Assembly: GCA_964507325.1 (NCBI GenBank)
Contig: CAZDQL010000105.1
Coordinates: 1-22,496, forward strand
Reading direction: 5' to 3'
DNA length: 22,496 nucleotides
DNA from: CAZDQL01 sp964507325
GTDB taxonomy: Bacteria; Planctomycetota; UBA1135; GCA-002686595
Below are positions 13,315 through 22,136 of the stretch, piece by piece; positions within the stretch are counted from its first letter, which is position 1; every line of letters begins with the position of its first letter. The position numbers and the translations under genes are program-made. The notes beneath the pieces are model-generated. The model was not told where the DNA came from, ran no database searches, and was given only the letters and a program-made list of their open reading frames with translations.

Positions 13315-14945
13315 GCGCCGCCGCCCACCACTTCCGACGGCTGCGGCGCAGGCACCTCGGGGTGTGCCTCCGCTCGCGAGAGGTCGAGGCGATGGGGCTT
13401 GTCCTTGGGCCAGGTGGAACGCGTGTGGTAGATGGCGCACAGCACCTTCACGCAGGCCGCCTCCACTCGAGCGAGCTCGGAGAGGGTCAACCCGCAGTCC
13501 TCGAACTGCCCGTCCATGAGGCGCTTCAAGGCGACCTTGTGCACCATCGCCTCCAGTCGCGAGCGACTGGGGTCCGGCATCTGTCGCGCGATCGCCTCCG
13601 CGGCGTCGGCGATCATGACCGCGGCGGCCTCGCGAGTGCGCGGCTTCGGACCCTGGTAGCGGAAGCCCGCCTCGCTGACGTTCTCCTCCCCGCGCAACTG
13701 GACCGCGCGCTCGTGAAAGTACTCGAGGCACGTGGTCCCGTGGTGCTCGACCATGAAGTCGAGCAGCGCCGGGGGCAGCCCGTAGTAGCGGCCCAGCTCG
13801 ACTCCGTCGCGCGGGTGGGCCGAAATGATCAGCATGCTCATCTCCGGGGCGAGTGCCTTGTGCCGCTCGCGCGCCTCGGGGCTGTTCTCGGCGAAGTAGT
13901 GGACCTTGTTCAGCTTGCCCACGTCGTGGTACAGGGCCCCCACCCGCGCCAGCAGGGCGTTGGCTCCGATCGCCTCGGCGGCGGCCTCCGCCAGGAGCCC
14001 GACGATGTAGGAGTGGTGGAAGGTGCCCGAGGCTTCGAGCAGGAGCTTGCGCAGGAGGGGGCTCTCGTGGGTGTTGCCCAGCTCCAGGAGGCTGATGTCG
14101 GTCGTGACGCCGAAGAGGGACTCGATCGCGGGCAGGAGTCCGCTGACCAGGAGCCCCGTCACCACCCCCGCCAGGCCCAGGCGCGCCAATCCGGGCAGGT
14201 CGGCGGCTCCCGGCGCGTCCTCCGCCAGGAGCAGGAAGGTCCCCGCCAAGGCCATCTGGACACAGCCGATCACGATCCCCACCCGCACCAGGGCCGATCG
14301 ACGCTTGATCGACTGGGTGGCCAGGGACGCGGCCAGCCCACCTCCCACCGCCACCGACAACCCCACCAGATCGGGTCCGGGAGCACGTCCACGCAGCGCC
14401 AGATAGCCGAGGAGCAGCGCTCCCGCCGCGATCGTCACCTCGATCGCCAGGGCGCGGCCCGCGACGAGGGCCACGATCAGGGCCACGAAGGGCAGGGGCA
14501 GCCAAGCCAGGTCCCCGCTGGCGCTGAACGCCTCCCAGGTGGCCGTGATCGCGAGCGGCGCGATCAGGGCCAACACCAACCCGAGCACGCGCGGCAGATC
14601 GGCGAGCGCCTCGCGACGGAAGTCCACCAGGTAGCGCATCAGGCCGATGGCGGCCAGGGCGCCGAGCACGATCAGGGCGCACCAGGCACGCAGTCCGTGG
14701 GCCGCCCCCGCGCCGACCAGGAAGACCGCCAGGGCCATCCCCGCCGCCGCCAGGGCGAGCTTCTCACCGCGATCGGGGATCTCCTGCCGCGGCTCGGCCC
14801 CCACCCTGGGGCGCGCCTTCTCCGGCGAGACCCGGTGGAGGTGCCTGCCGCGCTTGCCACGCCACGCGGCGAGGAGCTTCCAGCCGCGCTGCGACGGGGG
14901 TGCCCCACGGGACTTCGAGGACTTGGCGGGGTTGACGCTCCTCAC
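13311..14945 (-). CDS. PgpH-like 7TM-HD phosphohydrolase (c-di-AMP phosphodiesterase family), lacking the extracellular domain
   Basis: A 544-residue membrane protein. A basic cytoplasmic N-terminus (1-58) is followed by about seven hydrophobic segments between residues 62 and 275. The HDIG domain has GTFHHSYIVGLLAE (His310/311), ALYHDVGKL (His340-Asp341), MLIISAHPRDG and FMVEHHGTT (His401/402), all metal-site positions of PgpH-type enzymes that cleave c-di-AMP. Family members of about 700 residues carry a large extracellular 7TMR-HDED domain between the first and second membrane helices. That domain is missing here, so sensing of an outside ligand is unlikely. GTG start at 14945 overlaps the phoH stop and its own stop overlaps ybeY. 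The fold is certain; substrate is by family. Confidence 0.88.
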   Translation of the reverse strand: MRSVNPAKSSKSRGAPPSQRGWKLLAAWRGKRGRHLHRVSPEKARPRVGAEPRQEIPDRGEKLALAAAGMALAVFLVGAGAAHGLRAWCALIVLGALAAIGLMRYLVDFRREALADLPRVLGLVLALIAPLAITATWEAFSASGDLAWLPLPFVALIVALVAGRALAIEVTIAAGALLLGYLALRGRAPGPDLVGLSVAVGGGLAASLATQSIKRRSALVRVGIVIGCVQMALAGTFLLLAEDAPGAADLPGLARLGLAGVVTGLLVSGLLPAIESLFGVTTDISLLELGNTHESPLLRKLLLEASGTFHHSYIVGLLAEAAAEAIGANALLARVGALYHDVGKLNKVHYFAENSPEARERHKALAPEMSMLIISAHPRDGVELGRYYGLPPALLDFMVEHHGTTCLEYFHERAVQLRGEENVSEAGFRYQGPKPRTREAAAVMIADAAEAIARQMPDPSRSRLEAMVHKVALKRLMDGQFEDCGLTLSELARVEAACVKVLCAIYHTRSTWPKDKPHRLDLSRAEAHPEVPAPQPSEVVGGGA

Positions 14946-15958
14946 GGCTCGTCCTCCTCGGAGGTCCGGGAGGGCGCCTGGTAGGCGCGCACGATGCGCG
15001 CGACGAGCGGATGGCGGACGACGTCCTCGGGGCTGAACTCACAGACCCCCACCAGGTCGAAGCCCCGCAAGCGCGCGACCGCGTCCAAGAGGCCGCTGCG
15101 CACGTTCGGCGCCAGATCGTGCTGGGAGGGGTCCCCGGTGACGCAGACGGCGGAGCCCTCGCCCATGCGGGTGAGGAACATCTTCATCTGGCCGATGGTG
15201 GTGTTCTGCCCCTCGTCGAGGATCACGAAGGCGTTGGCGAGGGTGCGTCCGCGCATGTAGGCCAGAGGCGCCACCTCGATCACCCCCGCGTCCTCCAGGC
15301 GCGACAGGTCGTCGGGATCGATCAGGTCGAAGAGCGCGTCGTAGATCGGACGCATGTATGGGTTCAGCTTCTGCTGCAGGTCGCCGGGCAGGAAGCCCAG
15401 GCGCTCACCCGCCTCCACCACCGGGCGGGTGATGACCAGGCGGCGCACTTCACCCTGCCGCAGCATGCGCACCGCGGAGGAGACCGCCAGGTAGGTCTTG
15501 CCGGTCCCCGCCGGGCCCAGAGCGAAGACCAGCGGGCGCTTCTCGATCAGCTCCAGGTAGCGGCGCTGGTTCTCGTTGCGCGGCTCGACCGGTCGCACGC
15601 GCAGCTTCCCCGCGGGCCCGGGCATCCCCTGCCGCAGGGCCGCCGCCTCGGAGGCGTGGCGCGGCCCCTCCTGGCCGAGCAGGATCGTCTCGATGCTGCG
15701 CACGTCGAGGGCGCGTCCCTTGCGGAACTTGCCCAGCACGTGCTCGATGCGCTGCTGGGCGGTGCTGATCGCCTCCTGGCTGCCGCGCAGGCGCAGATTG
15801 CCGGCCCGCGCGTAGACCTCGATCTCCAGCGACTGCCGCAGGAGCTTGGCGAAGCGGTCGTAGGGCCCGAGGACGAGCATGGCCTCGTCGTGGGACTGGA
15901 GCGGGATGGTGGTCTCGGCCAAGGTGAGCGGGGGCGCCGGGGATCGGTCGGGCCGCAA
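14942..15958 (-). CDS. phoH: PhoH-family ATPase (PhoL/YbeZ)
   Basis: A 338-residue PhoH/YbeZ ATPase. A KH-like N-terminal part (about 25-75: LVLGPYDRFAKLLRQSLEIEVYARAGNLRLRGS) is followed by the ATPase core with Walker A GPAGTGKT (148-155), ITRPVVEAGERLGFLPGDLQQKLNPYMRPIYDAL, and Walker B FVILDEGQNTT (from 244). Then come MKMFLTRMGEGS and VTGDPSQ. PhoH-type proteins work with YbeY in RNA handling, and ybeY is two genes downstream here. The start is probably TTG at 15958, because the N-terminus aligns with usual family length. There is no clear Shine-Dalgarno and another TTG lies 12 codons in. It is 74 nt after cdsA. Confidence 0.93.
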   Translation of the reverse strand: MRPDRSPAPPLTLAETTIPLQSHDEAMLVLGPYDRFAKLLRQSLEIEVYARAGNLRLRGSQEAISTAQQRIEHVLGKFRKGRALDVRSIETILLGQEGPRHASEAAALRQGMPGPAGKLRVRPVEPRNENQRRYLELIEKRPLVFALGPAGTGKTYLAVSSAVRMLRQGEVRRLVITRPVVEAGERLGFLPGDLQQKLNPYMRPIYDALFDLIDPDDLSRLEDAGVIEVAPLAYMRGRTLANAFVILDEGQNTTIGQMKMFLTRMGEGSAVCVTGDPSQHDLAPNVRSGLLDAVARLRGFDLVGVCEFSPEDVVRHPLVARIVRAYQAPSRTSEEDEP

Positions 15959-16032
15959 TCAGTATGGGCCGGGACGAGAGGCCATGTCCATCGGTGGGCG
16001 CGGGGGGCCCGCCGGGGCGGCGCCACCGGGTG

Positions 16033-16908
16033 TCAGGCGAAGAGCAGGGGCCAGACGAGGACCGCCACGGGAACGGCCAGGAGCAGGCTGTCGACCAGGT
16101 CGAGGACCCCCCCGGAGGGTCCGAAGAGGGTGCCGGAGTCCTTGACGCCGGCCCGGCGCTTGGCGGCGCTCTCCAGGAGATCCCCTCCCTGGGCGGCGAC
16201 GTTGACCAGGGCGCCCGCCAGGGCGCCGGAGAGGAGACCCAAGCGTCCCGCGGGCAGCCAACCGAGGGCCGCTGCGGCGAGACCGGCGGCGGTCGCGGCG
16301 AGGAGCGAGGCCAGACAGCCGACGCTGGTCTTGCCCGGACTGACGCGCGGAAAGGGATGCTGGGGAAAGCGCCCACCCAGGAGACTGCCGGCGTAGTACC
16401 CCGCCACGTCACCGATCTTGGCCAGGAGCAGGCAGACTCCCAGGGTGGGGAATCCGTAGTGTCCCTGCAGGTGGGCCAGGAGCGGCAGGGGGGCGGCGAG
16501 CCACAGGATCAGGGCGACGCGCCGTCCGAGCCCGGCTGCGCGCCCGGTCGAGGACACCGCCCCCGCCGCCAGCGCGCCCACCCCCAGGATCCCCAGGGGG
16601 ACGAGCCAGTAGCGTTCCGAGAGTCCCCGTACCTGCTGGCCGGAATCCCCCCCACTCCCGGCGAGCAGGACGACCAGGGCGGCGGCGACGCAGGCGATCC
16701 CCGCCGCGACCGCCTCGCTCCTCTCGGCGAGGGTCCCCATGCGGCGCGCCTCCCCCACGCCCGCCAGGGCCATCAGAGTGCCGGCCGCCAGCGTGATGCC
16801 CACCCCCCAGGGGCTCGACGCGAGCCAGAGCAGGAGCCCCAGCCCCAGGGCCAGCGCCGCACCCACCCGCGTCCGGTGCCAGATCCGGCTTGCGCGCCCC
16901 GCGCTCAT
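16033..16908 (-). CDS. cdsA: Phosphatidate cytidylyltransferase (CDP-diglyceride synthase)
   Basis: A 291-residue integral membrane enzyme making CDP-diacylglycerol from CTP and phosphatidate. Multiple hydrophobic helices span the whole length. The family signature lies near the C-terminus as ESAAKRRAGVKDSGTLFGPSGG followed by VLDLVDS. The canonical form is SxxKRxxxxKDxxxxxPGHGGxLDRxD; here HGG is SGG and the Arg of LDR is Leu, a substitution type met in some deep lineages. KIGDVAGYYAGSLLGG, the conserved cytoplasmic (D/G)xxAYxxG-like block, is also present. ATG 16908 overlaps the uppS stop (ATGA). Pairing uppS-cdsA is the common bacterial arrangement and couples undecaprenyl carrier and phospholipid supply. 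Confidence 0.9.
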   Translation of the reverse strand: MSAGRASRIWHRTRVGAALALGLGLLLWLASSPWGVGITLAAGTLMALAGVGEARRMGTLAERSEAVAAGIACVAAALVVLLAGSGGDSGQQVRGLSERYWLVPLGILGVGALAAGAVSSTGRAAGLGRRVALILWLAAPLPLLAHLQGHYGFPTLGVCLLLAKIGDVAGYYAGSLLGGRFPQHPFPRVSPGKTSVGCLASLLAATAAGLAAAALGWLPAGRLGLLSGALAGALVNVAAQGGDLLESAAKRRAGVKDSGTLFGPSGGVLDLVDSLLLAVPVAVLVWPLLFA

Positions 16909-17684
16909 GCGGTGTCGCGGGCGGTGTCCCTGACGGCCTCTTCGGTGTTGGCCAGCGCGCCGTACTTGCGGTTGCGGCAGGCGTAGGCACGCAGCGCCTC
17001 CATCAGCTGCTGCCGTCGGAACTCGGGCCAACGCACGTCGGTGACGTAGAGCTCCGAGTAGGAGATCTGCCACAAGAGGAAGTTCGAGATGCGCATCTCC
17101 CCCGCCGTGCGGATCACGAGATCCGGGTCGGGGGTTTCCGGATCGTAGAGGTAGGCGCGCAGGGTCTCGTCGTCGACGTCCTCGGGAGCGAGCCGCCCGG
17201 CGCGGGCGTCGGTCACGGCGCTCTTGAGGGCGTCTGCGATCTCGCTGCGGCTGCCGTAGGAGAGCGCCAAGCGCAGCAACATGCCGTCGTTGCCGGCGGT
17301 GAGCTCCTCGGTCTGGCGCAGGGCGCGCAGGGCGGGCGCGTGCAGGTCGTCCAAGCGCCCGATGCACCTCAAGCGCACGCCGTTCTCCATCAAGGTGCGC
17401 CGCTCGGCGCGCATGAAGACGCGCAGGAGGCGCATCAAGTAGCGCACCTCCGTCCCGGGGCGGCGCCAGTTCTCCACCGAGAAGGCGTAGAGGGTGAGGC
17501 TCTTGACCCCCATGCGGGCGCACTCGGTCGTCACCTCGCGCACGGACTGCACACCGGCGACGTGTCCCTGGACGCGCAGCATGCCACGCTCGGTGGCCCA
17601 ACGCCCGTTGCCGTCCATGATGATGGCGATGTGCTCGGGGAAGGGGCCGTCGAGTTCGGGGCGCACGATCCGCTGCTCGCTCAC
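16905..17684 (-). CDS. uppS: Isoprenyl transferase / undecaprenyl diphosphate synthase
   Basis: A 259-residue cis-prenyltransferase making the C55 lipid carrier for peptidoglycan. Visible: IAIIMDGNGRWA (catalytic Asp24), GHVAGVQSVREV, LTLYAFSVENWRRP, and the C-terminal signature DLVIRTAGEMRISNFLLWQISYSELYVTDVRWPEF, where the Arg and Ser of RTxGExRxSNF bind the isopentenyl diphosphate. All expected residues are present and length is normal. GTG start at 17684 overlaps the purA stop (GTGA), and the stop overlaps cdsA (ATGA), so purA-uppS-cdsA are translationally linked. Confidence 0.96.
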   Translation of the reverse strand: MSEQRIVRPELDGPFPEHIAIIMDGNGRWATERGMLRVQGHVAGVQSVREVTTECARMGVKSLTLYAFSVENWRRPGTEVRYLMRLLRVFMRAERRTLMENGVRLRCIGRLDDLHAPALRALRQTEELTAGNDGMLLRLALSYGSRSEIADALKSAVTDARAGRLAPEDVDDETLRAYLYDPETPDPDLVIRTAGEMRISNFLLWQISYSELYVTDVRWPEFRRQQLMEALRAYACRNRKYGALANTEEAVRDTARDTA

Positions 17685-18970
17685 CCTTCACCCCCGCGAC
17701 GGATCACGGCGTCACGCGCGGGTCCCACCGAAATGGTGTGGACGCCGACCCCCACCACCTCCTCAAGGCGTTCCACGTAGGCCCGAGCCTGCTCGGGCAG
17801 GTCGTCCCAGCGGCGCACGGCGGTCAGGTCCTCGCTCCACCCCGGCATCGAGTCGTACTCCACCTCGATCCCCTCGAGGCTGGCGAGGTGGGCGGGATAG
17901 GTCTCGAAGCGCTGCTCTCCCAGGCGGTAGGCGTGGACGAAGCGGATCTCCTTCAGCCCCGACAGGACGTCGAGCTTGGTGACGATCCAACCGTGCGCTC
18001 CCCCCAGATCGAGCGCGTAGCGCACGGCCAGGGCGTCGAACCACCCGGCGCGGCGGGGGCGCCCCGTGGTGGCTCCATACTCCTTGCCGGCCTCGCGCAG
18101 CGCGTCTCCCTCGGGGCCACTGAGCTCGGAGGGGAAGGGACCCTCACCCACCCGGGTGCAGTAGGCCTTGGCGATCCCCATCGCGCGGTCGATGCGGTTG
18201 GGGGGGAAGCCGGCGCCGTTGGCGACTCCGCCGACCCCCGTGTTGGAGGAGGTGACGTAGGGGTAGGTGCCGTGGTCGATGTCCAGCATCACCCCCTGGG
18301 CCCCCTCGAAGAGGATGCGGCGCCCTTCCCGATAGGCGCCGCGCAGCTCCGCCCCGGTGTCGCCGACGAAGGGCCCCAGGCGCTCGCCCACCGCGGCGTA
18401 GCGGTCGAGCTGGGAATCGAGGTCGAGGGGCTCCTCGCCGTGGACCCGCTCGATGACCGCGTTCTTCTCCGCGAGCGTCGCACCCAGCCGTTCCCGGCAG
18501 CGCTCCGGCTGCAGGAGGTCACAGACGCGCAAGCCGGTGCGCGCCGCCTTGTCCGCGTAGCAGGGCCCGATGCCGCGACCGGTCGTGCCGATGCGCCCGG
18601 ATCCGCGCCAGCGCTCGGCCATGCCGTCGATGCGGCGGTGGTGCTCGAAGATGACGTGGGCGTTGGCGGCGATACGCAGGTTGGTCGGATCGACCGTGAC
18701 GCCGCGTTCGGCGAGGCCATCGATCTCCTCCAGAAGCGAGATCGGATCGAGGGCCACCCCTCCACCGATCACGTTGCGCTTGCCCGGATGCAAGATGCCG
18801 GATGGGATCAGGTGCAGGACGTACTTCTCGTCCCCCACCACCACGGTGTGTCCGGCGTTGGCTCCGCCCTGATAGCGCACGACCAGGTCGTGCTCGGAGG
18901 CCAGGACGTCGATCAGCTTCCCCTTGCCCTCGTCCCCCCACTGGGCACCGAAGATGCAGAGAGACGGCAT
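17681..18970 (-). CDS. purA: Adenylosuccinate synthetase
   Basis: A 429-residue PurA, which joins IMP and aspartate with GTP in the first committed step to AMP. Visible: GAQWGDEGKGK (residues 8-18), GGANAGHTVVV, GTTGRGIGPCYADKAARTGLRV, LFEGAQGVMLDIDHGTYPYVTSSNT, TRVGEGPFPSEL, ATTGRPRRAGWFDA and TKLDVLSGL. Start ATG 18970 fits the family start MPSxxxxGAQWGDEGKGK; the frame continues to 19069 but those residues are not conserved. It is first in the chain purA-uppS-cdsA, and 141 nt separate it from the hydantoinase B gene upstream. Not a usual neighbour of uppS. Confidence 0.97.
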   Translation of the reverse strand: MPSLCIFGAQWGDEGKGKLIDVLASEHDLVVRYQGGANAGHTVVVGDEKYVLHLIPSGILHPGKRNVIGGGVALDPISLLEEIDGLAERGVTVDPTNLRIAANAHVIFEHHRRIDGMAERWRGSGRIGTTGRGIGPCYADKAARTGLRVCDLLQPERCRERLGATLAEKNAVIERVHGEEPLDLDSQLDRYAAVGERLGPFVGDTGAELRGAYREGRRILFEGAQGVMLDIDHGTYPYVTSSNTGVGGVANGAGFPPNRIDRAMGIAKAYCTRVGEGPFPSELSGPEGDALREAGKEYGATTGRPRRAGWFDALAVRYALDLGGAHGWIVTKLDVLSGLKEIRFVHAYRLGEQRFETYPAHLASLEGIEVEYDSMPGWSEDLTAVRRWDDLPEQARAYVERLEEVVGVGVHTISVGPARDAVIRRGGEG

Positions 18971-19111
18971 GTCGCAGGTGTGGACTCGGCTGAGGAGAGG
19001 GCCGTGCGCGATCTGCTTCGATCCGCGCCACGGAGACCGGGAATTCTGGCGCCGGCCGGCGACGGTCACAAGGGATTTCCACGCTCCGGGGGAGCGCTGG
19101 AGCGTCGCCCT

Positions 19112-20683
19112 TCAAGACGCGCCGTAGCCGCCCCCGCCGGGGGTGCGCACTTCGATCTCGCCCCCTGCGTCCATCTCCACGGCCGCCTTGCCCGCCATGG
19201 GGCGGTCCCGCCGCGCGTCCCTCGGTCGCCAGGCGGCGCTCCCCGGCGACCCGGCGCTCCCCCCCTCCAGGCCCCACGGGCCGCGGGTCTGCCGCTCGGC
19301 GACCCAGCCCACGCGCACCGGCTCGAGGAACCGCAGGCGCTTGACCACTCCGTCCCCCCCCGCTGAGGCCCCCGCCCCGCCGGAACGACGGCGCACGGTG
19401 TTCTTGAGCACGCGCACGGGGAACGAGGTCTCCAGCGCCTCGATCGGAGTGTTGCGCGTGTTGGTCATGTGGGTCTGCAAGGCGTGGGACCCGGGGCCGG
19501 CGGGCCCGCCGCCGGCGCCCCCCGCGATCGTCTCGTAGTAGGCGAAGGAGCCGTCGGGCGCCCCGTAGGTCAGGTTGCTCATCGTCCCCGCACTGGCCGC
19601 CGGCACGCGCCCGGGGAGGACCTGGGCCAGGGCCCCCAGGCACAGGTCGACCAGCCGCTGGCTGGTCTCGACATTCCCCGCCGCCACGGGGGCGGGGTAG
19701 CACGCATCGCACAGCGTCCCGGGGCGCGTGCGCACCGTCACCTCGCGCAGCACCCCCTCGTTGGTGGGTGTGCCGGGGGGCAGGAGCAGACGCAACACGT
19801 AGAAGACGGCCGACACGGCGACCGCGCGCACGGTGTTGACGGGGCCGTCGGACTGGGGGTCGCTGGCGGTGAAGTCGAACTCCAACCCCTCCTCCCCGAC
19901 GACGAGCTCGAGGCGCAGGATCGACCGCGGCTGATTGCGGCCGGGGGGCCACTCGAGCTCGTCCTCGAAGGAGTAGCTGCCGCGGGGCAGCTCGCGCACC
20001 AGCTCGCGGGTCAGGGCCGCGGTCCAATCGCGCAGGAGCTGGCCGTAGCGCATGACCTCGGTGCGTCCGTGCTCCGCGACCATCTCCTCGAGGCGCGCCG
20101 CTCCGACCCGGTTGGCGGCCCACTGCGCCAGGAGGTCCCCCTCGCGCTCCGAGGGGACGCGCATGTTGGCCAAGAGGAGCTCGAGGAGCTGGCGGTCCAG
20201 CTCTCCCCCGCGCACCAGCCGCACGGGGGGGATGCGCAGGCCTTCGCCGTGCACGTCGCGCGCCGGAGCCATCGACCCGGGGAAGGGCCCCCCCACGTCG
20301 GCGTGGTGGGCGCGGTTCAGGAGGTAGAAATCCGGGGCGTCGCGCCCGCTGAGGAAGAGGGGCGAGACCAGGGTGACGTCGGGCAGGTGGGTCCCCCCCC
20401 GGAAGGGATCGTTCAGGGCCACCGCGTCGCCGGGTCCCATCTCCAGCGCCGCGCGAGCGGCCGCCAGGGAGGGTGCGGCGGAGCCCAGGTGCACCGGCAG
20501 GTGGGCGGCCTGGGCGATCAGCCGGCCCTGGCCGTCGAAGAGCGCGCAGGAGAAGTCGCGCCGCTCCTTGATGTTGGGGGAGAAGGCGGAGCGCATCAGG
20601 GAGGCCCCCATCTCCTCCGCTGCGGCGGCGAAGAGGTGGTGGAAGACCTCCAGGCGGACCGGGTCGGAGGCCGGCCCGCTCAC
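19112..20683 (-). CDS. Hydantoinase B / 5-oxoprolinase beta-subunit family protein (orphan HyuB)
   Basis: A 523-residue HyuB-family protein, the partner normally found with HyuA in ATP-dependent hydantoinase, oxoprolinase or acetone carboxylase-like enzymes. Visible: FAAAAEEMGASLMRSAFSPNIKERRDFSCALFD, GRLIAQAAHLPVHLGS, NDPFRGGTHLPDVTLVSPLF, NRAHHADVGGPFPGSM, FDFTASDPQSDGPVN, GNVETSQRLVDLCLGAL, and the C-terminal glycine-rich RTPGGGGYGAS. Length is normal. No HyuA is next to it in the window. Start is a GTG at 20683 that shares one base with the TAG stop of the gspK-like gene (TAGTG), so it is translated in tandem with it. A hairpin ACGCTCC/GGAGCGT (19081-19105) lies just after the stop, without a T-run. 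Confidence 0.9.
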   Translation of the reverse strand: MSGPASDPVRLEVFHHLFAAAAEEMGASLMRSAFSPNIKERRDFSCALFDGQGRLIAQAAHLPVHLGSAAPSLAAARAALEMGPGDAVALNDPFRGGTHLPDVTLVSPLFLSGRDAPDFYLLNRAHHADVGGPFPGSMAPARDVHGEGLRIPPVRLVRGGELDRQLLELLLANMRVPSEREGDLLAQWAANRVGAARLEEMVAEHGRTEVMRYGQLLRDWTAALTRELVRELPRGSYSFEDELEWPPGRNQPRSILRLELVVGEEGLEFDFTASDPQSDGPVNTVRAVAVSAVFYVLRLLLPPGTPTNEGVLREVTVRTRPGTLCDACYPAPVAAGNVETSQRLVDLCLGALAQVLPGRVPAASAGTMSNLTYGAPDGSFAYYETIAGGAGGGPAGPGSHALQTHMTNTRNTPIEALETSFPVRVLKNTVRRRSGGAGASAGGDGVVKRLRFLEPVRVGWVAERQTRGPWGLEGGSAGSPGSAAWRPRDARRDRPMAGKAAVEMDAGGEIEVRTPGGGGYGAS

Positions 20684-22056
20684 TAGTAGTCCTCGGGGAG
20701 GTCGAGGACGGGGAGGGGGGCGTAGTCCAGGACCTCCCAGTTCACCAGCGGCACGATGTGCACCTCGTCGTTGCGCTCCTGCCGCCAGTACACCGCCCGC
20801 ACGGTGTGCGTCAGGTGGACGCCGGAGCGCTCGTAACGCTCCTGCTCCAGGCGGCTCTCGAAGTCCTGCCTCTGGCGGCGCTCCGCCGCGGTCGTCTTGC
20901 GGGCGGTGATGAAGACCGAGAAGACGTCGCTGTCGACGCGCAGCAGCCGTTCGAGCTGAGCGCGCAGCTCCGGCTCGAAGGAGTCCCAGTCGGGGATCTC
21001 GGAGAGCTCCTCCAGGCTGTCGAAGAACTGCTTCTGGATCACGATGTTGCCGAACTCGTCGAAGATCTCCTCGGGGGGCTCCTCGTCGGTGGGGATCTCC
21101 TCCTCGTCGTTGCGGTACAGGAGCACTTCGTCCCAGAAGCGCGTGTCCACGTCGCGCGAATCGAAGAGCCCCGCCAGTACGGCCAGCGGCGCGGTGTTCA
21201 GGTTGACGCTGTCGCCGCCGGAGGCGGCTATGGCGGAGCCCCCCTGGCCGCTCCCGGTGGCGGGGGCGGTGAAGACGGTCAGGAAGGAGCCGATCGAGTG
21301 CACGCGGGTGCCTTCCGGGTCGAAGTAGTCGCGGAAGTGGTGCTCTTCGAAGGGCTCGAGCACGACGAACTCCCGCAGCGTCAGGGGTAGACCGCGCCCC
21401 GCCTCCTCCTCGTCGTCGTTCAGGAGCTGCGCGGGACGGGGCAGGGGGGAGTTGTCCCGCTCGAGCATGTGGTCGCGCATGACGCGCGCCATCTCGTCGG
21501 CGGTTGCGCCGTCGATGTCCACCTCGGTGCCCTCGCGGCAGCTGTCCAAGATGCGCGCCACGCGCTCGTAGGCGTCCTGCGCCTCCTCCGGGTCGGGGAC
21601 CAGCATGTTCAAGATGTTGTACTTGCTGTCCTCGTCCTGGATCAGGATGCGCAGGTCGAGCTCGTTGATGTTGGTGGCCGCCACCTGGGCCCACTCGTCC
21701 GTCTGGCAGTCGACGGCGTCGGGGTTGCTCTCGCCGCCCTCACCCGGTGCCGCGGCGGGGTCGTCCATACCGGCCCCCATCCCCTCCCCCTCCCCTTCGC
21801 CCTCGCCGGCGCCCAGCTTCATCTCGGCGTCCTCGCGCAACTGCTCCTGGACCTCGAGCAGGGCCGACCCGATCGCCAGGTCCATGGCGGTCAGGGTCAT
21901 GTCCTTGTTGGCCACCTGCTGGTCGGTGCCGGTCACCCGGTTGAGCTGGTACACGATGGCGATGATCACCATCAGCATCAGGAAGGAGAGCAAGAGGGCC
22001 GCGCCCCGCCGCTCGGGGCGAGCCTGGAGGGGCTGGTGCGTGCACAGGAGCTTCAT
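20683..22056 (-). CDS. gspK: Type II secretion minor pseudopilin GspK-like
   Basis: A 457-residue protein. After a short basic leader (RPERRG) comes the type IV pilin-like hydrophobic helix AALLLSFLMLMVIIAIVYQLNRV (about 19-41), normally cut by prepilin peptidase before the hydrophobic stretch. The GspK parts are the INELDLRILIQDEDSKYNILNML segment, a helical SAM-like part, and VNLNTAPLAVLAGLFDSRDVD, the typical VN(V/L)NTAP block. GspK caps the pseudopilus tip. Low-complexity Gly/Glu (GEGEGEGEGMGAGM, about 83-98) and very acidic loops are unusual insertions and make it longer than standard GspK. It lies 80 nt downstream of the secretin gene; no other Gsp gene sits between them. Confidence 0.8.
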   Translation of the reverse strand: MKLLCTHQPLQARPERRGAALLLSFLMLMVIIAIVYQLNRVTGTDQQVANKDMTLTAMDLAIGSALLEVQEQLREDAEMKLGAGEGEGEGEGMGAGMDDPAAAPGEGGESNPDAVDCQTDEWAQVAATNINELDLRILIQDEDSKYNILNMLVPDPEEAQDAYERVARILDSCREGTEVDIDGATADEMARVMRDHMLERDNSPLPRPAQLLNDDEEEAGRGLPLTLREFVVLEPFEEHHFRDYFDPEGTRVHSIGSFLTVFTAPATGSGQGGSAIAASGGDSVNLNTAPLAVLAGLFDSRDVDTRFWDEVLLYRNDEEEIPTDEEPPEEIFDEFGNIVIQKQFFDSLEELSEIPDWDSFEPELRAQLERLLRVDSDVFSVFITARKTTAAERRQRQDFESRLEQERYERSGVHLTHTVRAVYWRQERNDEVHIVPLVNWEVLDYAPLPVLDLPEDY

Positions 22057-22136
22057 GGGACTCGCGGTCGGGACGACCCTGGTCGGAAGGTCTTCCCGGG
22101 ATGCGGCTGAAGTCTACGGCCGCCGCCTGGCGCCGG

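Noticed and set aside
19081..19105. Intrinsic terminator after the hydantoinase B gene
   Set aside because: A 7-bp stem exists but no T-run follows on the minus strand.
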